From Deltaproteobacteria bacterium (GTDB lineage Bacteria; Myxococcota_A; UBA9160; PR03): DNA of 14,106 nucleotides. Location of the stretch: positions 1 through 14,106 of the forward strand of contig JAGSPS010000161.1 in the NCBI GenBank assembly GCA_018262315.1. The letters run 5' to 3'. This document shows positions 6,885 through 13,579 of the stretch, piece after piece. A program made the position numbers and the translations under genes. The notes under the pieces were generated by a model. It saw only the letters and a list, made by a program, of their open reading frames with translations, was not told the origin of the DNA and searched no databases. Every line of letters starts with the position of its first letter. Position 1 is the first letter of the stretch.

Positions 6885-8072
6885 ATGGGATGGGTGGTCG
6901 CGCTCGCCGCAGTGTCGCTCGCTGCCTGGCTCTATCTGATTCTCGCGCACGGGCGCTACTGGCGTTGCGACCAGCGGCTCACCGGGCACGAACCGGCGCC
7001 GTCCCGCTGGCCCTCCGTCACGGCCGTCGTCCCGGCACGCGACGAAGCGACGCTGCTGCCCGCGACGTTGCGCTCGCTGCTCGACCAGGACTACCCGGGC
7101 GTGTTCCGCATCGTGCTCGCGGACGACGAGAGCAGCGACGGCAGCGGCGACGTCGCTCGACGACTCGCGCGCGAACATCCGAACGGGGCGCGACTCTCGG
7201 TGACGCGCACCCCGCAGCGTCCCGGCGGCTGGGTCGGGAAGATGTGGGCCGTCGAGACGGGCGTGCGCGCCGCGGGCGAGACTGCGGCGCCCGAGTACTG
7301 GCTGCTCACCGACGCCGACGTCGAGCACGGCCCGGGCAGCGTGCGCCGCCTGGTTGCGAAGGCCGAAGCAGATCGACTCGATCTGGTGTCGCAGATGGTG
7401 CTGTTGCACGCGGGCTCGAGCTGGGACGGACTGCTGGTTCCCGCCTTCGTGTACTTCTTCCAGAAGCTCTACCCGTTTGCGCGCATCAACGACCCGCGCT
7501 CGCGAACGGCCGGTGCCGCGGGCGGTTGCGTGCTGGTGCGGAGCGATGCGCTCGCGCGCGCTGGCGGCATCGAGGCGCTGCGTGGCGAAGTGATCGACGA
7601 CTGCGCGCTCGGTCGCGCCGTGAAGCGCGGCGGGCCGATCTGGCTCGGGCTCAGCACGACCGAGCGCTCGATTCGCCCCTACCAGGGAATCTCCGACGTG
7701 TGGAACATGGTCGCGCGCAGCGCCTTCACGCAGTTGCGGCACTCCTGGTGGATCCTGGCCGGCACCGTGCTCGGTCTCGCGCTGGTGTATCTGGTGCCGC
7801 CGCTCACGGTGTTCGCCTGGCCGCTGCACCACAGTGCCGCAGCGACGGCGCTTGCAGCCGCCGCGTGGATCCTCCAGGCGCTCTCGTTCGCGCCGACGCT
7901 TGCGCTCTACGGTCGCCCGGCGCGGTGGGGATTCGCGCTGCCGGTCGCCGCCGCGCTCTACGGCGCCATGACGATCGACTCGGCGCGGCGTCACTACCGC
8001 CGGCAGGGCGCGCTCTGGAAGGGCCGCGCCGGAGCCGGCGCAGGAGCGCAGGTGTGGTCGCGACGGTGGTGA
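6885..8072 (+). CDS. hpnB: Hopanoid-associated family 2 glycosyltransferase HpnB
   Basis: The 395-residue membrane GT2 glycosyltransferase is recognisable as HpnB, found with hopanoid biosynthesis genes in many bacteria. It has an N-terminal membrane helix (3-22), the GT2 core VTAVVPARDEA (45-55), VLADDESSDGS (77-87), GGWVGKMWAVE (114-124) and LLTDADVEHG (140-149, the DxD). HpnB-typical blocks follow: PAFVYFFQKLYPFARINDP (186-204), AGAAGGCVLVRSDAL (209-223) and DDCALGRAVKRGG (238-250). Two or three C-terminal helices lie at 288-365. The conserved core ends at WKGR (378-381); the last 14 residues look like unselected extension. Its exact acceptor has not been settled in the family. No squalene-hopene cyclase or other hpn gene is in the window apart from a distant HpnK relative. 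Its 3' end overlaps the convergent antiporter gene by 269 bp. Confidence 0.9.
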   Translation: MGWVVALAAVSLAAWLYLILAHGRYWRCDQRLTGHEPAPSRWPSVTAVVPARDEATLLPATLRSLLDQDYPGVFRIVLADDESSDGSGDVARRLAREHPNGARLSVTRTPQRPGGWVGKMWAVETGVRAAGETAAPEYWLLTDADVEHGPGSVRRLVAKAEADRLDLVSQMVLLHAGSSWDGLLVPAFVYFFQKLYPFARINDPRSRTAGAAGGCVLVRSDALARAGGIEALRGEVIDDCALGRAVKRGGPIWLGLSTTERSIRPYQGISDVWNMVARSAFTQLRHSWWILAGTVLGLALVYLVPPLTVFAWPLHHSAAATALAAAAWILQALSFAPTLALYGRPARWGFALPVAAALYGAMTIDSARRHYRRQGALWKGRAGAGAGAQVWSRRW

Positions 8073-9417
8073 TGACCGCCATCAGCACCAACATCGCGAA
8101 AAGGGTCGGCGAGAGCACCTTCAGATCGAGCCCGATGTTGAGCACGATCAGCTCCATCAGCCCACGTGTGTTCATCAGGACTCCGATCGCCGAGGATTCG
8201 CGCCAACCCATTCCGGTGAGCCGCGCCGCTGCGAGGCTGCCGCCGAACTTGCCGAGCGACGCGATCAGGATGATGACGCCGAGCAGCATCCACTCGGTGC
8301 CGCTGCTCACGAGGCCGATCTGCGTGCGCAGGCCCGTGTACGCGAAGAACGCGGGCAGCAAGAGCACGACCACCAGGTCTTCGAGGCGCCTCTGCAGGTC
8401 GCGTGCGATCAGACTGTCGTGCGGGATCACGGCGCCCACCACGAAGGCGCCGAACAGCGCGTGGATGCCAATCCACTCGGTCGCGAAGGCGGAGAGCAGG
8501 AAGGTCACGAAGATCACGGCCATCCAGCCCTGCGAGAGTTCCGGCAGATGGTCGGTCTTCGCGGCCGCCCAGCGCGCGCCGCGCCGAACCACCAACAGCA
8601 CGAAGCCGATGAAGGCGACGGCATAGAGGAGGGTGTCGAACGAACCCTCGACCTTCGCCTGCGCCACGCCCATCACGAACGCGAGCAGGCACCAGGCCGT
8701 CACGTCGTCGACCGACGCACAGGTGATCGCGATCGAGCCGAGCCGCGTCTTCGTGAGGCGGCGGTCGGTGAGAATGCGCGCAAGCACCGGGAATGCCGTC
8801 ACCGACATCGAGACGCCGAGGAAGAGCGCGAACACGGTGAACGGCACGTCGCTCGTCGCGAGCATCGGATAGACGTAGAGCGCGAAGCTCGCGCCGAGCA
8901 GGAACGGCACGACGATGCTCGCGTGCGAGATCGCCAGCGCCGCGTGCGGGCTCTTGCGCATGTAGACCGGGTTCAGCTCGAGCCCGACGAGGAACATGTA
9001 GAGGACGACGCCTACCTGGGCGATGATGCTGAGCAGCGGCGCCACCTCGGGCGGCAACAGGAACGCCGAGGCTTGCGGCCACACGCGCCCGAGCAGCGAG
9101 GGCCCGAGCAGGATGCCGGCCAGCACCTCGCCGATCACCGGCGGCTGGCCGAGGCGGCCGAAGAGCAGACCCAAGCAGCGCGCCGCGACGATCACCACCG
9201 GCAGTGCGAGCAGCACGTGCAAGAGCGCGTGGCTCTGGGCCGCCGAAGCCGGCGTGCCGAAGAGCGCCTGGTCCTGCACGGCCGCGGGCGCGTGCAGACC
9301 TGTGCCGAGTGCTCGGATCCAGAAGAAGAGCGCGATGCTGCCGCCGACGATGGCGATGTAGAAGAGGACGGTGCGGACGAGATGGGTGTGGGTCGAGCGG
9401 GGCTCGAAGACGTCCAT
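7804..9417 (-). CDS. Cation:proton antiporter, CPA2/Kef type
   Basis: The 537-residue inner-membrane protein has the CPA2 layout of about 12-13 membrane helices. Family segments are GQPPVIGEVLAGILLGPSLL (90-109), the VGLELNP loop (144-150), SMSVTAFPVLARIL (203-216) and the ion-binding SVDDVTAWCLLAF (235-247, D237-D238). These are followed by HALFGAFVVGAVIP (319-332) and LMNTRGLMELIVLN (414-427). It would exchange Na+ or K+ for protons; no RCK/TrkA-N domain follows. ATG at 9417 is chosen over an upstream frame extension because a GGAGAA lies 8 nt before it and the extension is Arg-rich without conservation. The recognisable core ends near residue 463 (about 8041). The last 74 residues are Arg/Pro-rich, resemble no antiporter tail I know, and are antisense to conserved hpnB codons, suggesting loss of the original stop. 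Confidence 0.9.
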   Translation of the reverse strand: MDVFEPRSTHTHLVRTVLFYIAIVGGSIALFFWIRALGTGLHAPAAVQDQALFGTPASAAQSHALLHVLLALPVVIVAARCLGLLFGRLGQPPVIGEVLAGILLGPSLLGRVWPQASAFLLPPEVAPLLSIIAQVGVVLYMFLVGLELNPVYMRKSPHAALAISHASIVVPFLLGASFALYVYPMLATSDVPFTVFALFLGVSMSVTAFPVLARILTDRRLTKTRLGSIAITCASVDDVTAWCLLAFVMGVAQAKVEGSFDTLLYAVAFIGFVLLVVRRGARWAAAKTDHLPELSQGWMAVIFVTFLLSAFATEWIGIHALFGAFVVGAVIPHDSLIARDLQRRLEDLVVVLLLPAFFAYTGLRTQIGLVSSGTEWMLLGVIILIASLGKFGGSLAAARLTGMGWRESSAIGVLMNTRGLMELIVLNIGLDLKVLSPTLFAMLVLMAVITTVATTPALLRRLRRGPSRARPAGGSDAAPSRSSWRRRARRRPAARIPTAPGDRRAQASARTRAPGGSTRRLQAPSLRHCGAAARRTP

Positions 9418-9425
9418 CGAAGGGC

Positions 9426-9432
9426 TTCTCCT
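9426..9432 (-). promoter_or_regulatory. Shine-Dalgarno AGGAGAA deciding the antiporter start
   Basis: On the minus strand AGGAGAA ends 8 nt before the ATG at 9417. It decides the start in favour of MDVFEPRST and against a 38-residue upstream extension that has no such site. Confidence 0.6.
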
Positions 9433-9507
9433 GCTGATCTCCAAGGTGAGTGGCGCCGCGAGCGAATTGGTGGCGCAGGGCGTCACGAAACGGGCACGGG
9501 CGCCCGC

Positions 9508-9536
9508 TTGGACAGACGGGGCGCAGCGCATAAGCT
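9508..9536 (+). promoter_or_regulatory. Possible promoter for the unknown-protein/DUF2332 unit
   Basis: In the 153-bp divergent gap between the antiporter and the next plus-strand gene, TTGGAC (9508-9513) could act as a -35. A -10 candidate is CATAAG (9529-9534, 15-bp spacing) or TAAGCT (9531-9536, 17-bp spacing). Both are weak matches. The rest of this gap shows no hairpin, operator-like palindrome or small gene. Confidence 0.28.
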
Positions 9537-9570
9537 AGCCGCGGCCTCGACGCCGCACCGGGTCCCCGCC

Positions 9571-10365
9571 ATGACTGCCGACGATTCCCCTGCCGTCGCC
9601 GCCCGCAAGACCGCCGCAGCGTGGCGTCTCGTCGCCGCCGCGATTGGCGGTCCGCGCGCGATCGGTGGCAAGTTCGCGCGGCTCGCGCGCACCGCGCGGT
9701 TGTGGCTCGATCCGCGCGAGGTGCGCTCCCGGCTCGGCGAACTCGAGCGCAAGGGTTTCATCGACCAGCAGCCCGGTCGCTGGCAGATCCTGTTCGGCGG
9801 GCTCGACATGCTGCGCTTCGTGATCGAGCCGGCTTCGCGCGACTACTACGCGCAGCAGGGCATTTCGTTCGGCTTCCACCAGCTGTTGCGCGTGCTCGAC
9901 GACCCGGTTTCGATGATCGACCCGACCGGCTTCCTCTCCGAACGGGACACGATCATCGGTCACGTGATGCAGGTGGTGCACCTGAATCCGATCTACGACC
10001 TGCAGCTGCTGCAGATGTTCCCGGACGGGCTCGATCAACTGGAGTCGCAGGTCGCCGCGATGGTGGCGGGAACGCATCCGCGTCGCGGCACGATCGGCGC
10101 GATCGTCGAGGACCCGGGCTATCACGCGCGCCTGCTCGACTACGTGCGGCGCTACCGCCGCGATCCCGGCACACCGCCGCTGGTCCGCCAGGAGCAGACG
10201 TTGCGTGACGATCCGACGTTCGCCGCCGCCGAGCGCACCTTCGCGACGCTCCCGGGCTTCATCCGTTATTGCAATCGCCTGCCGGCGGAGTTCGCCGCGT
10301 TGCTGCGGCGCGTGCGGCGCGTGCGGGTGTTTCCGGTCGAGCTGGCGGAACCGGCGTCCCCGTGA
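9571..10365 (+). CDS. Uncharacterised conserved-looking protein, 264 residues
   Basis: I do not recognise a named family. The protein is soluble and mostly helical, with no signal peptide or membrane helix. Residues 46-76 (LDPREVRSRLGELERKGFID then QQPGRWQILFGG) look like a winged-helix recognition helix and wing, which is only a shape impression. The centre is unusually rich in aromatic and acidic motifs: LDMLRFVIEPASRDYY (78-93), GISFGFHQLL (97-106), DPVSMIDPTGFLSERDTIIG (111-130), HVMQVVHLNPIYDLQLLQMF (131-150) and THPRRGTIGAIVEDPGYH (168-185). Such texture is typical of a conserved enzyme or binding domain rather than a random frame. ATG at 9571 has no Shine-Dalgarno sequence. Its TGA overlaps the GTG of the DUF2332 gene by four bases (GTGA), so the two are translationally coupled and probably act together. 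Confidence 0.75.
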   Translation: MTADDSPAVAARKTAAAWRLVAAAIGGPRAIGGKFARLARTARLWLDPREVRSRLGELERKGFIDQQPGRWQILFGGLDMLRFVIEPASRDYYAQQGISFGFHQLLRVLDDPVSMIDPTGFLSERDTIIGHVMQVVHLNPIYDLQLLQMFPDGLDQLESQVAAMVAGTHPRRGTIGAIVEDPGYHARLLDYVRRYRRDPGTPPLVRQEQTLRDDPTFAAAERTFATLPGFIRYCNRLPAEFAALLRRVRRVRVFPVELAEPASP

Positions 10366-11423
10366 CGGGTGTAGCGCTGTCGCACGCGGAACTCGCCGAC
10401 GCCTTCCGCGCCCAGGCGCGCGGCTGTGCGCTGACGGGTTCCCCGATCTACGGCGCGCTGCTCGAGCGCGCGGCCGACGACGTCGCGCGCGGAGGTCTCT
10501 TCGCAGATCTCGTCTCCAGCTACCGCGGTGTGCCGATGCTCGACGCACTGCCGCTGCGCGTGCTCGGCGCCATACACGCGCTGGTGCTCGGCGGTCGCGC
10601 ACCCGGACTCGCGGCATTCTATCCCTCGACGGGCGGTCGTTTCGAGGCGGAAGGCGCCTTTCGCGCGCTCTGCGAAGTGTGCGACGCGCACCGCGCCGAA
10701 CTGCGCGAAGCGGCCTCGACACAGCGCGTGCAGACCAACGAAGTGCAGCGCAGTGCCGTACTGGTTCCGGGCTTCCTGCGCATCGCGGCGCGCACGGGTC
10801 TGCCGCTGCGCATCCGCGAGATCGGATCGAGCGCGGGACTGAACCTCTTCTTCGATCGCTATCGCTACGAGCTGGGACCGCACCGCATCGGCGATGCGGC
10901 GTCGCCGCTCGCGCTCGCGGCGCGTTGGGACGGAGCGCCGCCCGATCTCGAAGCGACACTGCGCGTCGCGAGTCGGCGCGGTTGCGACGTCGCGCCGCTC
11001 GACGTGCGCGACCCCGCGCACCGCCTGCGCCTCGAGTCGTTCGTGTGGCCCGAGCAGCTCGATCGCCTGGCGCGCCTGCGCGCAGCCCTCGAGGTGGCGG
11101 TGCGCGCGCCACCCGCGATCGACGCCGAGCCGGCCGGCGCGTGGGTGGAGACGCAGCTGGGCGAGCGCGCCCCGGGCGCTGCGACCGTGCTCTTCCACTC
11201 GGTCGTCTGGTGGTACATCGCGGAGCCGGAGCGGGCGCGCATAACGCGGGCGATGGAGTCCGCCGGCGCACGCGCCACGAGCGCTGCGCCGCTCGCTTGG
11301 CTGCGTATGGAAGGCAGCCGACTCGAAGAGGCGGAGCTGCGGCTGCGCCTCTGGCCCGAGGGCGAGGACGCTCTGCTCGCGCGCGTCCATTGGCACGGCG
11401 TGGATGTCCGCTGGGTCGGCTGA
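10362..11423 (+). CDS. DUF2332 family protein
   Basis: The 353-residue protein fits the DUF2332 family, which has no established function. Family blocks visible are FRAQARGCALTGSPIYGALL (15-34), LRVLGAIHALVLGGRAPGLA (65-84), FYPSTGG (86-92), QTNEVQRSAVLVPGFL (124-139) and PLRIREIGSSAGLNLFFDRY (148-167). The turn EIGSSAGLNL resembles the glycine-rich motif I of SAM-dependent methyltransferases; a methyltransferase-like fold is inference. FHSVVWWYI in the C-terminal third would fit the strand 4 position of such a fold. The GTG start overlaps the upstream TGA by four bases, and no better start exists downstream before the first family block. The amidase gene follows after 70 bp. No signal peptide or membrane segment. 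Confidence 0.85.
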   Translation: MTGVALSHAELADAFRAQARGCALTGSPIYGALLERAADDVARGGLFADLVSSYRGVPMLDALPLRVLGAIHALVLGGRAPGLAAFYPSTGGRFEAEGAFRALCEVCDAHRAELREAASTQRVQTNEVQRSAVLVPGFLRIAARTGLPLRIREIGSSAGLNLFFDRYRYELGPHRIGDAASPLALAARWDGAPPDLEATLRVASRRGCDVAPLDVRDPAHRLRLESFVWPEQLDRLARLRAALEVAVRAPPAIDAEPAGAWVETQLGERAPGAATVLFHSVVWWYIAEPERARITRAMESAGARATSAAPLAWLRMEGSRLEEAELRLRLWPEGEDALLARVHWHGVDVRWVG

Positions 11424-11484
11424 TCGGGGATCGTCGCGTGCTATCTCTTGGCGCCCGGCAGCCAGCGATGGTGAACACCCCGGC

Positions 11485-11488
11485 GGAG
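11485..11488 (+). promoter_or_regulatory. Shine-Dalgarno GGAG deciding the amidase start
   Basis: GGAG lies 5 nt before the ATG at 11494 and supports this start over a GTG-type frame extension reaching back to 11404 inside the DUF2332 gene. Confidence 0.6.
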
Positions 11489-11493
11489 ACAGC

Positions 11494-12945
11494 ATGAGCG
11501 ACGCCTCGAACCCCCTCTCCGTACTCGAACGCGACGCCACCGCGCAGGCTGAGCTCGTGCGCAACGGCGAGCTGACGGCCGCCGAACTGGTCGATCTCTC
11601 GATCGCGCAGATCGAGAAGCTCGATCCGCGGGTGAACGCCGTCATCCACCAGCACTTCGAGCGCGCTCGCGAAGAAGCGCGTGGCGCGCTCCCCGACGGT
11701 CCGTTCCGCGGCGTGCCGATTCTGTTGAAGGATCTCGGATGCGGCCATGCGCAGGGCGATCCCATCCATTGGGGTACGCGCTTTCTGCGCGACGCGAAGC
11801 ATCGCGCGAACTCCACTTCGTATCTGGTCGAGAAGCTGCGCGCGGCGGGCTTCGTCGTCGTCGGTCGCAGCAATGTGCCCGAGCTGGGGATCTGGCTCAC
11901 CACGGAACCCGAGGCGTACGGCGCGACGTGCAACCCGTGGGACCTCGCGCGTTCCTGTGGCGGCTCGAGCGGCGGCGCCGCGGCAGCGGTTGCAGCGCGC
12001 ATGGTGCCGCTCGCCCACGCCAGCGACGGCGGCGGGTCGATCCGCAACCCGGCGAGCCAGACGGGACTCGTGGGCCTGAAGCCGTCGCGCGGACGTGTCT
12101 CGATCGGGCCCGAGTGGGGCGAGTCCTGGGCGGGCATGATCGCGGAGTTCGCGGTCACCCGGAGCGTCCGCGACACCGCAGCGCTGCTCGACGTGCTCGC
12201 GGGCCCGATGCCGGGCGATCCCTTCCTGGTGCAGCGCCCGTCGCGTCCCTACCGCATCGAAGCGAAGGCGCCGCCTGAGCCGCTGCGGATCGGGCTGCTC
12301 TCGCGCGCCCACAATCTCCCGGTGCATCCCGAATGTCTCGCCGCGCTGCGGGCGACGGCGCGCAAGCTCGAAGAACTGGGACACACGGTGGTGGAAGAGC
12401 ATCCGAGCGCGCTCACCGACGGCTCGATCGACTCGTTCGCGGTGCAAGTGATCGGCGCCGCGCAGGCGCTCGCGATCGAACAGTTCGAGGCCGCGATCGG
12501 GCGCAAGATCGGCCCCGCCGACGTCGACGCGGACAACTGGACGATCATCGAGATGGGCCGCAGCGTGACGGCCGCCCAGTACATCGGTGCGGTCGAGGCG
12601 ATGCATCACTACGCGCGGCGCATCGGTGCGTGGTGGGAGGACTTCGACCTGTTGCTGACCCCCACCTTGCCCGAGCCGTCGCCGCCGCTCGGCGAGCTGG
12701 TGGCGCGACCGGGCAAGCCGCTCGAGGGCTTCCTGCGCTCCGCGCAGCTCACCACGTTCCTGGTTCCGTTCAACGCGACCGGACAGCCCGCCATTTCACT
12801 GCCGACGCATGAGAGCGCCGAGGGTCTTCCGATCGGCGTGCAGGTGGTTGCGGCCATGGGGCGCGAGGACCTGCTGATCCGCGTCGCCGCGCAGCTCGAG
12901 ACAGCGATGCCCTGGGCAGGACGTCGTCCTTCGCTGCTGGCCTAG
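11494..12945 (+). CDS. Amidase-signature hydrolase, NylA-like
   Basis: The 483-residue protein belongs to the amidase signature family, which hydrolyses amides through a Ser-cisSer-Lys triad. K79 lies in PILLKDLG, the cis-Ser is S158 in CGGSSGGAAAAVAA (155-168) and the nucleophile is S182 in SDGGGSIRNPAS (177-188). The 24-residue S158-S182 spacing is the one expected. The start (RDATAQAELVRNGELTAAEL) and the end (PFNATGQPAISLP, IGVQVVAAMGREDLLIRVAAQLE) strongly resemble 6-aminohexanoate-cyclic-dimer hydrolase NylA and its relatives. Nylon dimers are not a natural substrate, so the real amide is unknown. It is too short for, and lacks partners of, the GatCAB amidotransferase. Its TAG shares one base with the GTG of the following dehydrogenase remnant, indicating an operon. 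Confidence 0.92.
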   Translation: MSDASNPLSVLERDATAQAELVRNGELTAAELVDLSIAQIEKLDPRVNAVIHQHFERAREEARGALPDGPFRGVPILLKDLGCGHAQGDPIHWGTRFLRDAKHRANSTSYLVEKLRAAGFVVVGRSNVPELGIWLTTEPEAYGATCNPWDLARSCGGSSGGAAAAVAARMVPLAHASDGGGSIRNPASQTGLVGLKPSRGRVSIGPEWGESWAGMIAEFAVTRSVRDTAALLDVLAGPMPGDPFLVQRPSRPYRIEAKAPPEPLRIGLLSRAHNLPVHPECLAALRATARKLEELGHTVVEEHPSALTDGSIDSFAVQVIGAAQALAIEQFEAAIGRKIGPADVDADNWTIIEMGRSVTAAQYIGAVEAMHHYARRIGAWWEDFDLLLTPTLPEPSPPLGELVARPGKPLEGFLRSAQLTTFLVPFNATGQPAISLPTHESAEGLPIGVQVVAAMGREDLLIRVAAQLETAMPWAGRRPSLLA

Positions 12946-13535
12946 TGCGTTCCTTCCAGGACAAGGTCGCCGTGGTGACGGGCGCGGCGAGCGGCATCGG
13001 CCGCGCGCTCGCGCAGGAGGAGCACTCGCTCGACGACTGGCGCTGGATCGTGGGCGTCAACTTCTGGGGCGTCGTCCACGGCTGCAAGTTCTTCCTGCCC
13101 CATCTGCGCAAGAACGGGGAAGCGCACATCGTGAACCTGTCGAGCATGTTGGGATTCATCGGGATGCCGACGCAGAGTTCGTAGTGCGCGACCAAGTTCG
13201 CCGTGCGCGGGCTCTCGGAAGCGCTGTGGGCGGAGCTGCACGGCAGCGGGATAGGTGTCACCAGCGTCCACCCGGGCGGCGTGAAGACGAACATCGTGCG
13301 CACCAGTCGCAGCGCCGATCCATCGGCGAAGCAGCAGATGATCGAGGGCATCGACCGCATGGCGATGGCGCCCGAGAAGGTGGCGCGCAAGATCCTGCGC
13401 GCCGTCGAGCGCGACAAGCTGCGCATCGTGATCAGTCCCGAAGCGCATGCCGCCGACTTGGCGAAGCGGCTCTTCCCGGCCGGTGTGTACCGCATCCTCG
13501 CCTATGGCTACCGGCGTTTCGGGCCGCTCGGCTAG
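12945..13535 (+). pseudogene. Short-chain dehydrogenase/reductase remnant with deletion and amber at catalytic Tyr
   Basis: One reading frame carries a classical SDR broken twice. It opens with KVAVVTGAASGIGRALAQE (cofactor loop TGxxxGIG), then jumps to EHSLDDWRWIVGVNFWG. About 70-80 residues expected in between, including the NNAG motif, are missing without a frame change (junction near 13015-13023). After the active-site Ser segment HIVNLSSMLGFIGMP the next residues are TQSS, a TAG at 13182-13184, then CATKFAVRGLSEALWAEL. Relatives read YCATK or YSASK here, so TAG sits exactly at the catalytic Tyr of YxxxK. The rest (TSVHPGGVKTNIVRTSR to the stop at 13533-13535) is intact SDR C-terminus. 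Without the coenzyme-binding middle and the Tyr it cannot work as an SDR. The start is GTG overlapping the amidase TAG; a second GTG at 13203 is not a separate gene. Confidence 0.85.
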
Positions 13536-13542
13536 GCGCGCC

Positions 13543-13579
13543 GCGACCTCGATGACGGAGTCGCCGTCCTCGAGGTCGC
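13543..13579. terminator. Hairpin between convergent genes, possible bidirectional terminator
   Basis: Outer arms GCGACCTCGA (13543-13552) and TCGAGGTCGC (13570-13579) are perfectly complementary. Inner arms GACGG (13554-13558) and CCGTC (13564-13568) extend the stem after one T/C mismatch, leaving a 5-nt loop. It lies in the 43-bp gap between the dehydrogenase remnant and the convergent transglycosylase gene, reaching the first base of the latter's stop codon. Neither side has a T-tract, so it is not a textbook intrinsic terminator. Confidence 0.5.

Noticed and set aside
8419..9570. N-terminal extension of the 264-residue protein across the antiporter gene
   Set aside because: The extension is antisense to well-conserved antiporter codons and is Arg/Glu/His-rich. 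The conserved-looking part begins after ATG 9571.
9535..12609. Open minus-strand frame of about 1,000 codons antisense to the unknown protein, DUF2332 and amidase genes
   Set aside because: The translation is Arg/Ala/His-rich with no family motif, while the opposite strand carries clear families. Such shadow frames are expected at this GC content.
13182..13184. TAG as a recoded sense codon (pyrrolysine or suppressed amber)
   Set aside because: Other genes here use TAG as a normal stop (amidase, propeller, Nudix, SDR end, transglycosylase), and the same SDR also lacks its NNAG region, so decay is simpler.
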